From Chromobotia macracanthus (Eukaryota; Chordata; Actinopteri; Cypriniformes; Botiidae), in NCBI GenBank assembly GCA_036877525.1, contig JAZGTH010000065.1, forward strand, positions 4,375,001 to 4,439,000: a stretch of DNA of 64,000 bases. The letters run 5' to 3'. Numbering within the stretch: position 1 is the stretch's first letter; every line of letters begins with the position of its first letter. The notes beneath the pieces were generated by a model. The model saw only the letters and a list, made by a program, of their open reading frames with translations. It searched no databases and had not been told where the DNA came from. The translations under genes and the position numbers were made by a program. Of the stretch, positions 37,313 to 51,106 are shown one piece after another.

Positions 37313-39936
37313 TCACAGATAAGTCCATTTATGGCTATTTGACTCCGGCTGTGAGGTAATGCTGGATGAGACTACAGAGTTTATGTTACCGGAATGTTAT
37401 TGTTCCATTTATGAATGGCACAATCTCCTGTCCTGTGTCCTAAAAACTAACCTCCCCACCACCACAAGGTTTATTTGTGTGTGAAACATGTTGTCTTTCT
37501 TTTTCCTTGTCTTGAGTGATTTTGCTTGTCAGTATTGGCTGAACACACCACTGGCATTAATCACAACTCTTTCTCAGAATTTTCATGGCTTTTCTTTGTT
37601 CTTTGCCAAATTTCTCAACTCTTGGACACATATGGGTCCAGTGATTTGTTTTCTCTGGCCATTTTGGCCCTTTTTATTACCAGTGACAGAGGGCGCAGAA
37701 ATGGTAGTAAGAAGAGTGGGAACAGATAGGGATTGGATGCAAACAGGACTTAAACTTGCTTTGTTCACATGAGCACCATAGCTCAATGTGTGGTCACAGC
37801 TGGCTCTGACCATGACTCAGACACATTTGCTAAGCACATTGTTCTTTGTATTAATTGCATTTTCTTATAAAACAGGCATGTTAGATAATGCATATTGCTC
37901 ACCCCTGTTTTATAGCCAATAGCCTTTAGTTTAGGCCATAGCTTAACTTTTTATACCATGAAACACAGTTATCAGTTTGTTCCGTGGATGAACGCAAGGA
38001 AGATACTACATTAGGCCTACTAGTCAGAAGCAGATGGTATGTGGTTGACAAACCAGAGATATTTAGTCCTGATCCTTGGAGACATTCTGTCCTGGTTCAC
38101 ACCTAAACCAGCAAACAAAGGTTCAGATTTGCTGCCTGATTGAGATTGGTGCTATTCTCTTCTGGAAGGTGGGTCTCCTGTAGCATGACTGAACTGTACT
38201 AAACCAGTAGACATTAGTATGTGTTCAGAAAAAGTCACATGACAGCCCCAACTGATGACATATCTCCTGGACTGCTGAACAGTGCACTATACTGAGTAAA
38301 ACTGTAGAATCCCTTTCTCTTCATGCTTTAAAGGTCACATCTGTATTTATAATTTAGAAGGAGATGACACTCTTATTTAAGAGAGCACATTTATTACACA
38401 AGGCTTTAATAAATGGCCTCAAAGCTGACACACAAGCCACAGTATTCAGATTTTCAAACTCAATTGAGTCTTTAAACATGTTGGCTTTAGAGGAAAACAG
38501 CTGGATTACTTGTTGCCAGCTAAACTGCTGTTCATACTGTGTGTTGCAGTCGAAGGAACTTCAGTGTTGAAGTTTAGGAACAAACACATCAAACATTAAT
38601 ACAGAAGTACTTTAAATACTTTTACTATAGTAATTGATTTATGGCAATATTTATGTTTTATGTATTTATGTGCTACTTCATGAAATACCATTAGTGGTAT
38701 TGCCTTCATGTATACAGTCATGGCACCATCTCCAAATGTTAACAATTTAAGGCATTTCTTGCACCCCGCCATGGTTTTCTGTGGAAAAATGTGGTACATT
38801 TTGACCTGATTAGTCATGCAAGAGCAACTATCCCTGAGGCACAGCTGTGCCACACACACCTACAGTATAACTTGATTATGCATAATGTTAGAACTTTTGA
38901 TGACAGGCCATATAGTTACTAAGATATTGCCCTATTTCTCTGTGTGAAATGTCCTGGTCTCATCTTTACTCTTTGAAATTATTTATTGTATTATTATATT
39001 GAATTAATTGAGCTATTTTCGATAATTTCTTTGATGCACAACATCTGTTAAATCTTATAATTCACCACAGGACTTAATCTAAATCAATCAGATCAATTAA
39101 TATAAATTGGTATTAAATACAAAAATTACATTTTTGTTTGTATAGTTATAGTTTATATGCATGTGCACTGTTTGAGAGCTTCAGCAGAAATAGGCTGAAA
39201 ATACTAATGTTACACTCACATCTACAGCATTTACTGGCAGGGACACTTTGTATTGTTTAGGAACAAAATTCTCATCAATTACGGATCAAGCAGCGCTTTG
39301 CAGGCTCACCGTGATGTGATGTGACAATGTGCCCTATTTATTCCGTATTATGTCTCAGCTATCCAAGAAAAACTCCACACCGCTCTTTCCAACAACAATA
39401 AATGCAGTTAATGAGACAAACATGTGTACCAATTAATCTCCCGGCATTCTGACCTTGCTCAGAAAGGCTAAGCCTCTCAACTGAGGGTATTTGGAAATTC
39501 AGGTCCCCCTGCTCTCTCTGTCTGGATCCCGATTCCATGAAATCAGAAGTTTATACTGAGAATTCAAGAACATTTGTTCTGATCAAGAATTTTACAAAAT
39601 AATGATTTGGAACGGATTCAAAATGAAGTGGCATTACCTTCCAGGGCATATGGACACAGATTCACACAATTTCTTGTTTGATACTCTTTGCAAACTTTGG
39701 TGGATCTAGTTTTGTACAATTCTGGCTTCATTAAACACACTAGAATGTAAAATTAACATAGCTACAGTTAACCTGTAATTAACAGTGTAAGAGTGTGTGT
39801 ATACAGTGTCAATATAGAGATCTATACAAATATATACAAACGAATACATACAAAGAAATCTGAGCAGCTGAAGGAAGTCATTGTTGATGTTCTTGGAAAA
39901 GCAAAAACTTCGGGACTGATTATTTAAAAAGTCAAC

Positions 39937-39942
39937 TTTATT
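39937..39942 (-). terminator. Candidate polyadenylation signal, hsd11b2
   Basis: AATAAA on the minus strand (TTTATT on plus), giving a 3' UTR of about 0.8 kb. Nearer candidates were not obvious. Confidence 0.45.
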
Positions 39943-40746
39943 ATACTCTAAGAATGATCAAGTGAACAATTTACATTTTTTCTGTTCTTTTTTCATGTTT
40001 GTATAAAATTCACAGTTTAAGTGATTTATTAAGAACAAAATGGCATCATTATACCAAAAATGTGACATGGAAAAATATAACAAATACAAAACTATGGAGT
40101 AAAATACATTTTAGAAAGGGCTTCTGACTTTAGGAACCATTTCAGTCCATTGGTCACTTATCTAAAAACAACAAAAAAAACACACACATACAACCCATTG
40201 TATGAACCCATTGTACTTGATGTACTCAGAACTCTGACCCTGGTCCTGACCCTAATTACTGTACATAATAATTAGCCCCTCCAGTGTAATAAGAAAGGAA
40301 AAGTTTCAGGTTTTTTGCTTCTGAGGACACATTTCAAAGTAACAGTGGCAATTAAAACTTCTAATCGGAATCCTAAATGTATCTCTGCATCTGTTCATGT
40401 GGTGAGTGCCCAGAATAAATACATTTTGCACAATACATGAACTATTGTTTATCTGTTTGGATTTTGCCTTGCCTGAGAACTCTGGCTATAAATATGACCT
40501 GTTGGCACAAGTTTTTATTATTTTTTTTTATTAACTTCATGTTGCTAAAGAGTATCAGTTACCTTTAATGTACTGGGGCTACCATACTGTAAATGTTTGG
40601 TGCTATACAGTGATCCCCTCAGAAACATAATATATACAACAAAACAAATACAAGAGAAAAGTAAAGTATACACAATGGAAAAAATCTCTATAAGCAGATT
40701 ACATTAGTGGTGCTAATGGATGTTGTTACTCCGTGCTTTACCTGAA

Positions 40747-43700
40747 CTAATCAATAATCTTTGTGAAGCTGTTATTGTTGTTACTTTTGTTCATGTTTTC
40801 ATTGATAATGTTGTTGTTGTTGTTGAGGCTCAGCTCTTGTTGTTTCCTCAGAGAACGAGGTATCACCTTCTTCTTCACAAACAGTTTCTGGAGGAACCTG
40901 TCGCTGAAGCTCAATGGGAAATAGCTGCAGATGAAGTACATGAGGGTTAAACCTGGCCCGGCGTAGTAGCGCACATGGGGCTGAGAAGAGAGGAGAGCCT
41001 CCACGATAGTGTTGATTACGGGGCTCAGATCCTCGTTGGCTGTTTTTGCGTAACTCTGGAACAGTTCCTTGGTCTCCAGTAGGTATTCTTCCCCATATTC
41101 TTCAAGGAGACTTGGGGGCAGGTTCTGAATAAGGTGCTTGTACTGTTTCTCCCAGTAATCTGTGTTACTGCTCTGTCCTGGAACATGAGGAAGGAAAAAA
41201 ACAGAAAATATGATGTAACGTACCAACATGGAGAAATCAGTACGGGACAGATTGGAGACAGAGAAGAGAGTGTAAACAGAGGTCTGGGCACACTTTATTC
41301 AGTTTGTTATATTGTAATCCTAAACCTGCATTTGGCTGAACTATCCGTTCAATCAGCATGTGGAGAAGGGCTAAGATATCAACTCAAAACCTGATCTTTG
41401 GCCAGGATGAAAATAAACAACTTAGGAACTTGAATGACATGGTTGTTGTTTCTAATATGTTACCCATTTGGCTAAGAGCAGCTAAATTGCTAGTTCACAC
41501 AAGGACACGGCAGTGTTGTCATTTTGCTTGTATAACGCTTGTGCTGAAACTTTCACAATGGAGACTGTATAGCATAACATTAACCCACTGATTTCCCATT
41601 GTTTTAAAACAATTAAAGTATTAATATTTTAAAATATTAGACCGTTTGCACAACAATAATCAAATTTTAATGTCACAGTAAATGTATTGGTACAAGGTAC
41701 AAGACATTGATTTTAAAAAAGAACAAACCCTTCTCACCTGTTTTAAAGGCAGAAGGTAAGATGGTAGAGACTTTAACACCCCACGGCTCCAGCTCATGAC
41801 GAAGTGTGTTGATAAAAAGATTCAGAGCAGCTTTTGAAGCCCCGTATGAAGCCAAACACGGGAAGGGATGCTCTCCTACAGAATTGCAGTCAAAAACACA
41901 GATTAAGTCACCTACACATCGGCTGATCTGTTTTTGGTCAACATCACAATTTACAGCACATTACATGCGCCTTTTATTTTATCTCTCATTTTATCTCCTC
42001 AAGCAATATTTTACAAGATTACAATACAAAGAGATTACAAAAAGGGAGATTACAAAAAGAGAGATTACTACGGTCTGTTTCACATTGTTTTCATAACATC
42101 TGGCAAAATGCTTGAGTAATCAGTAAAGACACATTGATATACTTCACAGGACACGATCCAGAATTGTAATTATACAGATGTTTGACAGAGGGAGTGTTAT
42201 TTAATGTGTGTGGGGGGAGAGTAACCCCAGCTAACAAATGTGGGTTGTAAGAAGATTTCCCAAACATTTCCAGCAAAAACACTAAAAGTTTAAAAGTTCT
42301 TGGAATGTTCAAAACCTCCAGCTTTTCTGATTTTGTATTAATGTTGCTTGGTTATAAGAAGGTTATTCAATTTTTAAAAATTTCTAATGCCATTGAAACG
42401 ATCCACTAACAACTTAGAACAATGTTTTGATATATATGATACAATACAATGTTAAAAAGTTCTACTAATGTTACTGCAAGAATGTTTTTTGATAACTTTA
42501 AGAGAATGTTGGCCAACATTCCGAGAATGTCTCCTGTTAGCTGGGAAGATTGTACAAAAAAAGATGAGAGATGTGGAGTGTAGCCAGGACAAAGCTCAGA
42601 TTAACCGAGCACAGCCTTGCGGAGGTTAATTATAGATTCTGACTGTTGATAAAACATGAAGTTTGCAGAATGCAGAATTAAAGGGTTTGTGTTCGGATCA
42701 CTAAGAGGAGATGAGGTGTGTTTAAAGACGACAGACATCCTTTAAGTCTTTTGATAGAAAGACCGTTCATCTCTACCATAACAATAGCATCTGTTGTTCG
42801 CGATAGCTACAACGTTTTGTTTTCTTCAACAGAGACTGCACTGATAGAGACATCTTTATTTAAAAGGGCCATGAGCCAGTGTTTACGAAGAACTCGACAG
42901 TGTCCTGCGCCAGGCTGTTACTCATAGTATCATACTGTTTTGGCACAACGTTAGTAAACAAATGGAGACAAAATCGACAGAGCCAGGCAAAACTCAGAAA
43001 TACTATGTAAATTTCCCCTAGTGCTCACACCGCTTTCTGTGAAAGTGCTTAGTGGACTCCTGAGAAGAACAGAAAACAGGTGGATCATAACATGGGCTGC
43101 GATTAGTGTTTGGTTTGGTGTGATTAATCCCATCTGGCAAAAAGTAAACATTTGAAAAACAGAGAAACATTTAAGCCTTGACAGCTTTATGTGGATGGCA
43201 GAGAAAAAGAGAGCCTGAGAGCTTCCTAATGAGATTCAACACTAAAAAAGCAACCTAAAAGCACTCATAAATGTCATAGGTACAGTTTAATTTATTATTT
43301 TCCATTTATTAAGCATAAAGTCTGAGTAGAGTGACTTGGGTTGACAGTAGCTGTAAAATTTTACTAGCATTGGTGTTAGTGCTCATGTGTGTGTTCTGGT
43401 ATTCACTACATTATGGGGACCAAATGATCATCATACAGAATCATACAGAATTTTGAAAATCTAATAATGCAGAAAGTTTTCTGTGGGGTTAGGTTTTGGT
43501 TAGGGGATAGAATATACAGTTTGTACAGTATAAAACCATTACATTTATGGAATGTCCACATACAACATGAAAACCAGTGTGTGTACGTGTCTGTGTGTGT
43601 ATGTGTACCTGATGGACTGGAGATGGTAATAATCCGGCCTTTAGCCTGTCTCAGAAGTGGCAGGAAGGTCTTTGTAACAGAAAGTGTTCCAAAGAAGTTC

Positions 43701-46700
43701 ACCTCCATGCATCCTCTGTAGTTGGACATGAGGGAGAGCTCAGCATCTCCAATATTCACACACCAGCCAGCGTTATTTACAAGCCCCCACAAATCTACAG
43801 GAGAAGAACATGTATAAACCTGTTTACAATTTATTTTTGTTTTTTTTCATTTAAACAAAAATTATTCAAAATATGGTTATATTTTATGACACAAATTATC
43901 ATATCCCTATGCTGTCATCCACAGGGTCTGAATTAAAGACTCATTTTTATCAGTAGATCTTTTACTAGCATTATAAAGGTTTTTACTATCTTTTCCATTT
44001 TTGAAGCTGCTCCATAAACTTCTGTGACCTTGTTTTATAAAAGAAAGATGTGTTTTTTCCCCTCCCTTTCACTCTGATTGGTCTATAAGCCACCTGGTGC
44101 TGTGTTCTATGATGTTAGAAAATAACATGGCTCCTTGATGTATTGCCAAACTATACACACAACCCTGTGAAAGCACCACCCTTCCACTCCTATCCCATTC
44201 TCTTCCCAACATTTTCTCTTTAGATTAGGCTCTTGGATTAGACAACCTTATTGGTCATGTGTAAACAGAACTACACACACACATTTATACACTAGGCTGA
44301 TCAGAATCTTTTCTTCTGAGTTTGTATAATAAACAAAATGTTTGATCTGGCAAACTTTAAAGCTAATTTAGGATCTCAATGGACTTTTATATTACTAGCT
44401 AACATTCTCAGAACATTGGTTAATGACCAATAATAATTGGTTAACAAAGTTATCAAAAACATTTTTGTAGTAACGTTAGTAGAACATTTTCAACATTACA
44501 TTAAATATATTAAAATATATTAAATATCAAAATGTTATTCTTAGGTTGTTAGTTTAAAAACATTACAGAAAATAATAAGGTATAATAGTTTGAATAAGGT
44601 TATCCTTAACCAAACAATAACGTTAACACTTTCTTGTATGTAGAGCTGTGCAATGACAACAAAGGCTTTCTAACAGAACATCTAAAAAACTAAATGTTTT
44701 AAACGTTCCTAGAACATTCAAAATAACATTTTCAAATTTTTGGTTACTTATACAAAACAATTGGGAAACTACAAGTCGGTTAACATTTATTCAGAGAACC
44801 CAAACTATGTTGACAGAAAAATACACAAGAATTCTGGTTTACGTGGGTATTTCGTAAGTGTTGTGTGTGTATGTTCTGCTATAGTGTAAATCCTCACCTC
44901 TCATGCCAAGCTTGGCTTTGGTGTCGAGCAGGGCTTGCTGAACCTGCTGAGGCTGGGTTATGTCTACTTGCAGGAGGGTAAGGCGTGAAGAACAGGCTCT
45001 ACGTAGGTATTTGGCACCCTCACCTTCCAGGTTCAAAACGGTCGCAAACACTTCGAACCCCATCGCGTCTAACCGTTTTGCTGTAGCATTACCAAACCCT
45101 GAATCACAACCTACAGAAAAAGAAAGAGAAAGACCGGAACAAGACAATGTTACTCTCCATTGTGCTATGTATAAAACTGCAGCAATAAAACACCATCCCA
45201 GCTAACAGGGACGTTCTCGGAACATAGACTAACACTCTCTGAACGTTTTATCAAAGTTATCAAAAAAGTTCTTGTAGCACCGTTAGTGGAACATTTTTAT
45301 AACGTTACATATCATCAAAAACATTATTCTTAAGTTGTTAGTGGAACATTTTAAAAGTGTTACAGAATGTAAACAATATTGAATAACATTATTATATCCA
45401 AGCAATAACAATAATACAATGTTTAAAAATTATTTTTTAACATTTTTGCTACAAGCTGAACAACCTAAAATTGTTAGGTTTGATTGTTACTGGTCAGATC
45501 TTACTGCTATGATCTCTGAACACCTATAAAGTTCCACAAACCACAACCGCAAATACAACAAATGTACAATTATTTAAAGTCTTTATCCATGATAGCATAA
45601 ACTCTGAAACCTGATCACAGGAGCTCTTATCTTCACTCAGTTACACAGCTGAAAGAGATGTTGGTGCAGCTACACATTGTTCTGTTTGAGAACATTTCGT
45701 TTCCTACCATTTCAGGGGTCATTGTGGCATTTTGAAGCTCTATCAACACCATGTCAAAAATGCAAATTAAAACTCAGCATGTTAAATAAGCAACAAATGC
45801 ACACGGTTACAAATGTGTGCGCTAATATATCTGGGACACATTTACAGAGGTAGAGGCAGGAATATAATATATTAATAAGAAAAGCGAATGCTCCCTCTTT
45901 ACCAGGGTCACTTGAGTACAGATAATGTGTAAGCACATATGAACTTTAACTCAGTGCAGAAAAGAGTGTTAAAAAGACTAAAATGAGAATAACAGTACAC
46001 TCACTGTTCTTTTGACCTCCCTGATGTACGAGTTGTTCTTGGAAGTGAATGACAGTACGGTACAGACCATAGAAACAATAGTGACGTGAAGAGATCCACA
46101 GACATTAATATTTCTCTCAGTGTGAGGTCTGCAATATAATTGAACCTCCAGGCTTTAGAAATACACATTTTCTGCATGTGCCAGGTTTATAATCTTTGTT
46201 CTTCTGAAAATGTCTTCTTAAGAATTTTGTTCCCAGCCAAACTAAACTAATATATGTTCCATTCTGTGTCTCTTTTGATTGGCAGGGAAATCAAAGCTGT
46301 ACTATCTCTAAAAAAACAGCACGGAAACATAACTTTAGTATTTGTGTGTGTGTAAAGAAAGATTTTACAGAGCCTGTCAGGCATATCACACATTGTTTGG
46401 AGGTCAATGTCCTTTCACCTAATCGTGAATGTGTGGCAAGGAATTTACATGCCAGTTATGATAACAGAAGTCACTCTGCGTACAAAGAACACAAACAAAC
46501 AAAAATCACACCTCCGCATTTCAGGGTTGTTATCTCGAGGTATTCTGAGGACATGCAGGAATCTGTCTGAACACTAGCTGGGCCTTCTCTTCAGGTCTCA
46601 TTCACTAACCATGTGCACTCATATATTTATTTGTAAAGCTTGTTACAGAATGAATGATTCAACAAGTTCCTAGTTAACAGCGAAAGCTTTTAGAACATTG

Positions 46701-49217
46701 GCTAATGTTCTCTAAAAGTTCTTTCAAAGTTAACAAAAACTGTTCTTGCAGTAATGTTAGTAGAACTATTTTAACGTTATATATCATATATATCAAAAAC
46801 GTTATTCTTAAGTTGTTAGTTGAATGTTAGTGGAAAGATGGAATGTGACAGAATAAAAAAATTTAAATAACTTTTTAAACATTTTTGCTACTTAACAGAA
46901 ATGTTATTGAAACGTTCTACAACCTTTAATTGTTATCTGGGTTTGCACAAAACCACACGTGTGCAAAAATCACAGGCCCTGCTGGCCTTAGAAGCAAAAA
47001 ATGTATTGAGACAAAATGTTTCTTCTTTAAATATATTATTATGAGCAACTGAATTTTGAATAATTATACATTTATTATGAATTATACAATTAGTGCATTA
47101 CAGCTCATTCCGCATAAAAATACAGTCTGCTAGGCGTATTATCCGCTGACTAATGACATGCCCACTACACAATCACGTGCAGGTATTGACCTATATTCTG
47201 TTTATTGTGTTTCAACTGGTTTTAGAGAATTAGCTTTACTCAGAGATCTCACTGTGCATGCTCTCAGACACAAGCATATTTCCTTTGTGCATCATGTTTT
47301 CACCTGAACAGGTGGGGTTGTGTGAAAAGCCCTTATATGGAAATAGTTCGGGTGTGTATTTTGGTAATTGCTAACTATATTCTAACCTTTATTTAGAATA
47401 ATCCGTATTCTTGAACATTAAATCGAGGGTAGGAACAAATTTGGGTGTGTACTGTAAGTAAATCTGGTGGAAGTTTTGTGTGAGAAACTGTTATTATACA
47501 AAGAGTAAGAACACTTGTATGCAATTATTAGTTATTAACAGCTTTTGTCAATGTGTTGTTCACAGGTACAGTTAATGTTAATTTAAGTTAACATAATACA
47601 CTACAATGTATCTGTACTTATGTGTTCATATGCATTTGTATGCATATGTGTTCACTTTGTGTTACAACTTTTATAAACAAAGACAACAGAAAATACAGGA
47701 CCTGGCATTTGCCAGGACAATAACATAAATTGTCCTGTATTTTTGGTTTACTCTGTCAATTTAATGTGTGAAATTAAAATCTCCAAAATTAAAATGTGAG
47801 AAATGTCTCCAAAGGCAATTAAAAAAAGAGATGAGCTGTGCTCTGATAACTTCCCATTTGTACATCTGTGCCAGGCGTGTCCTCTCTGAACTCACTGGCC
47901 CCATGATGCTACACTTAAACCTATTTTATCTGTTTAATCTCTTCACCTGGTTGGGCCAACAAGGCCCAGGAATGCCCCATGTGCCCCTCCTCTCCCTTTC
48001 CCCCCCAAACGTTTATCACGTAGCCTACTGTTATGTAACATTGATATGTGTATTATTAGACACCTCAGGTCTAGAATATCTCATCCCACTCTGAACTTGC
48101 CTGCGCTCTGGAGTGGCTCCAGGGACATTGGGTAAAGGAAGGGCCTGCCAGAGACCTGATGGGCCAGAGAGGAGCACTTCTAAATTCTCACTCTTTCTCT
48201 CTCTCTCTCACACACACATGCACACAGGCTCGCTCTCCCTCCTCCCACACATGTGAAGCCCACGGGGCTACAGGACAGTCGGTACTGACACTGCGTGCTG
48301 ATCAGCAAGGCAATATGTGGAACTTCCCAGGCATCAGCCAAAATGTGAGCATGTGATAAAGAGACGATCATCAGGTTTCCATCCCCATATTTTTATGTGA
48401 ATTTTGGGAAATCGCATAAAAAATGCCAGATGGAATTTTTTTGGTAAAAAAATAAAAAAGACTACAATGGACTACAATCAAAAAAATCATGTGACGGACT
48501 GACATTATCAAATAGCACCTTGATTTCTTCAGAAGAACTGTTTTGTTTTCCTTCCCACATGGGATGGGAAAAATCGCTTTAAACATTGTTCCAATTGTTC
48601 CTAAATTAATTTTGCAATTTCCATTAAAAGCAGAGCTATTGAAGTCGACCTGCATGTTTACACACAAATGTATCTGCCCCTCCCCAACATCAGAGGATGT
48701 TTTGTGGGATCACATGCAAGACTTTATGGTTGAGAAGACCTGCGTTCAGGTGTGGGATTAATCGTGCTTCCTCATGCTGTCCACAGCATGCACACACAAT
48801 GAAAGCCTCATGCTACATATCAGATTTCCCAGTGCCTGACCTAATACATATGGACTAATGTCACATGGTACTTAGTAGCTCATGGTGAGATCTGGATTGA
48901 TTTCATTGACTTTCAGCAATGTTTCTTATTATCGTAGGTTTTATAAGCTGAGTTTATTATACAACAAAAAAATCAAATCAGAGATGAAGTGAAGGTGTCA
49001 GGAGTCGAGCTGGGTGGCACTGACATTCACCTTGTGTTTGCAGAACACCATGATAGTGAGGACAGATGATGAGATGAGAGTGTGTGTGGGATGAGCGTGT
49101 GTGAGAGTGTATGTAACTCTAGAAGTTCACACTTTCATGGTGCTAGAACCTGGTGTTAATCACAGCTTAGTTCCGTCATCATGGTTTACTGGCAAGGTGA
49201 AATCCAGAGAGAGAGAG

Positions 49218-49260
<43 letters not shown>

Positions 49261-50155
49261 GCAGCAAATCAATGATTTTTTCAACATTCTACTCAAAGAT
49301 GAAAGGTGGAATATACAGAGAACATAAATGTTTGTCTTTTATTGAGCAATATATTTAAATCCTCCATAACAATAAAACCATCTTTTTTCAAAGCAAGTGG
49401 CTTTATTATGCAGGACAGAAAGTGTTTTTGTAGGTTTAAGAAACAGACCACACAGTTTAATTAGGAATCTGCTGCCATCTCTGCCAAGTTAATTTATCAA
49501 GTTTCCATTTCTGTCATAGTGAATGTTACAAGAGCCTTTATTCCAGTTTGATTTTTGCTAGAATGGTGTGGCTGGATTCAGCTGACTTTGGGTTGTGCCG
49601 TCAGCCAATCTTGTAACCTTAACCCCCTGCCTCAAAGCAATTCAAGCTCTAACTGTGCCTTTCTGCTGCCTCTGTAAGAGGTTTAAAGGTTTTCCACTGT
49701 TTTTTTGGTTTTTGACATAAGAGTGATTTAACCCAGTCTTGAAAAGGGTCATTTAAGAATAAATTATTTCTAATAGAAATATTACTCAAAAGTATGACTT
49801 CATATATTTGTGTATAATAACTTAAAAGTGTATGCTAGCTCTGGTACTTAAAGCCACAAAGAAAACAAGATTAAGATAACTATACTCTAGTTCCATGGCA
49901 ACCTCAGAAGGTCACATTGGTTCTGTGTGTGTGTGTTAATATCAGTAATATCATTAATTTTGGACCTTGTGGGGACATTTTTAGGTTCCCATGAGGAAAC
50001 AAACCTATAAATCATAAAGACTTTTTTATGAAATTCTAAAATAGCAGAAAGTTTTCTTTGTTGGTAGAGTGTTAATGTAGGGGGATAGAATATATAATTT
50101 GTACAGTATACAAACCATAACAATATGGAATGTCCCCATTAAACATGAAACCCCA

Positions 50156-50215
<60 letters not shown>

Positions 50216-51067
50216 ATAAGTGATGAATGGGGTTGATCAGGTTCTGGTTACCATGCCAATAGACAGAAGACAGCTTTGGGGGATTTAAGCAATCCAAATA
50301 AGTTAATTCTAAGAAAACAACTTCCAACAAACGATCATAAGTGTAAATGATTGAATCTAACCCTCTTTCACTGTTAAGTAAATCAGCTGAAGGGAAATGG
50401 ACATGAAAGTTCAGGGTGAAAAACTTCATATTTCTATGTCAAAAATTAACTGCCACAAATATGTCACCATTTAACTTCAACTATCAAGAACTATCAAAGT
50501 TTTAACAGTATTAAAAAACATCTGTGGCACATTAACTTAAAAGCTTTGAAAGAAAACATACCCAGAGTCCACACAGAAAAAATCAAAGGAAAAGTCCAAT
50601 ATTATGTAAGCTTACACGTGTGAGACTGTACCACGTGTGTAATCACATTTTGCATATATACGTGCATGCAAATACACTAGCCATTTAAGTATACTAAGCC
50701 TTAGGTAGTAACCAGATAACTCACACAGTGATGTTATATGTTTCTGCAAGAGGTGCATTCTTCATTACAATTTGCTAGTCCAATAATTAGTATTCAAGCA
50801 TTTGCTTTGAGCTTTGGGCTTTAGGGGATAAACGTATGCTAGAGATTACTATATAAATGCTATAGAACTGAAAGATGGGGGTTCAAGTTACATGGCTAGT
50901 GAAGAGCTCAGAATCCAGATTAAACTGATTCACTTAACAGTAAAATCATGCAACACATAATTGCATTTTTTCCTCAAGGTCAAAACTAGTATTTCTACAG
51001 TGTTGTTAAGTTTTTCAGTAGGTGATTTAAAATTTCACACTTGACATACAAAGAGAGAGAGAGAAAA

Positions 51068-51106
<39 letters not shown>

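Larger units (their letters stand above)
31870..39936. other. atp6v0d1 3' UTR and intergenic DNA before hsd11b2
   Basis: The atp6v0d1 3' UTR probably extends several hundred bases; the best late signal is ATTAAA at about 32618-32623, with no clear AATAAA nearer the stop. The remaining 7 kb is AT-rich and holds two MITE copies and one SINE. Open frames are short and match nothing I recognise. Confidence 0.55.
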
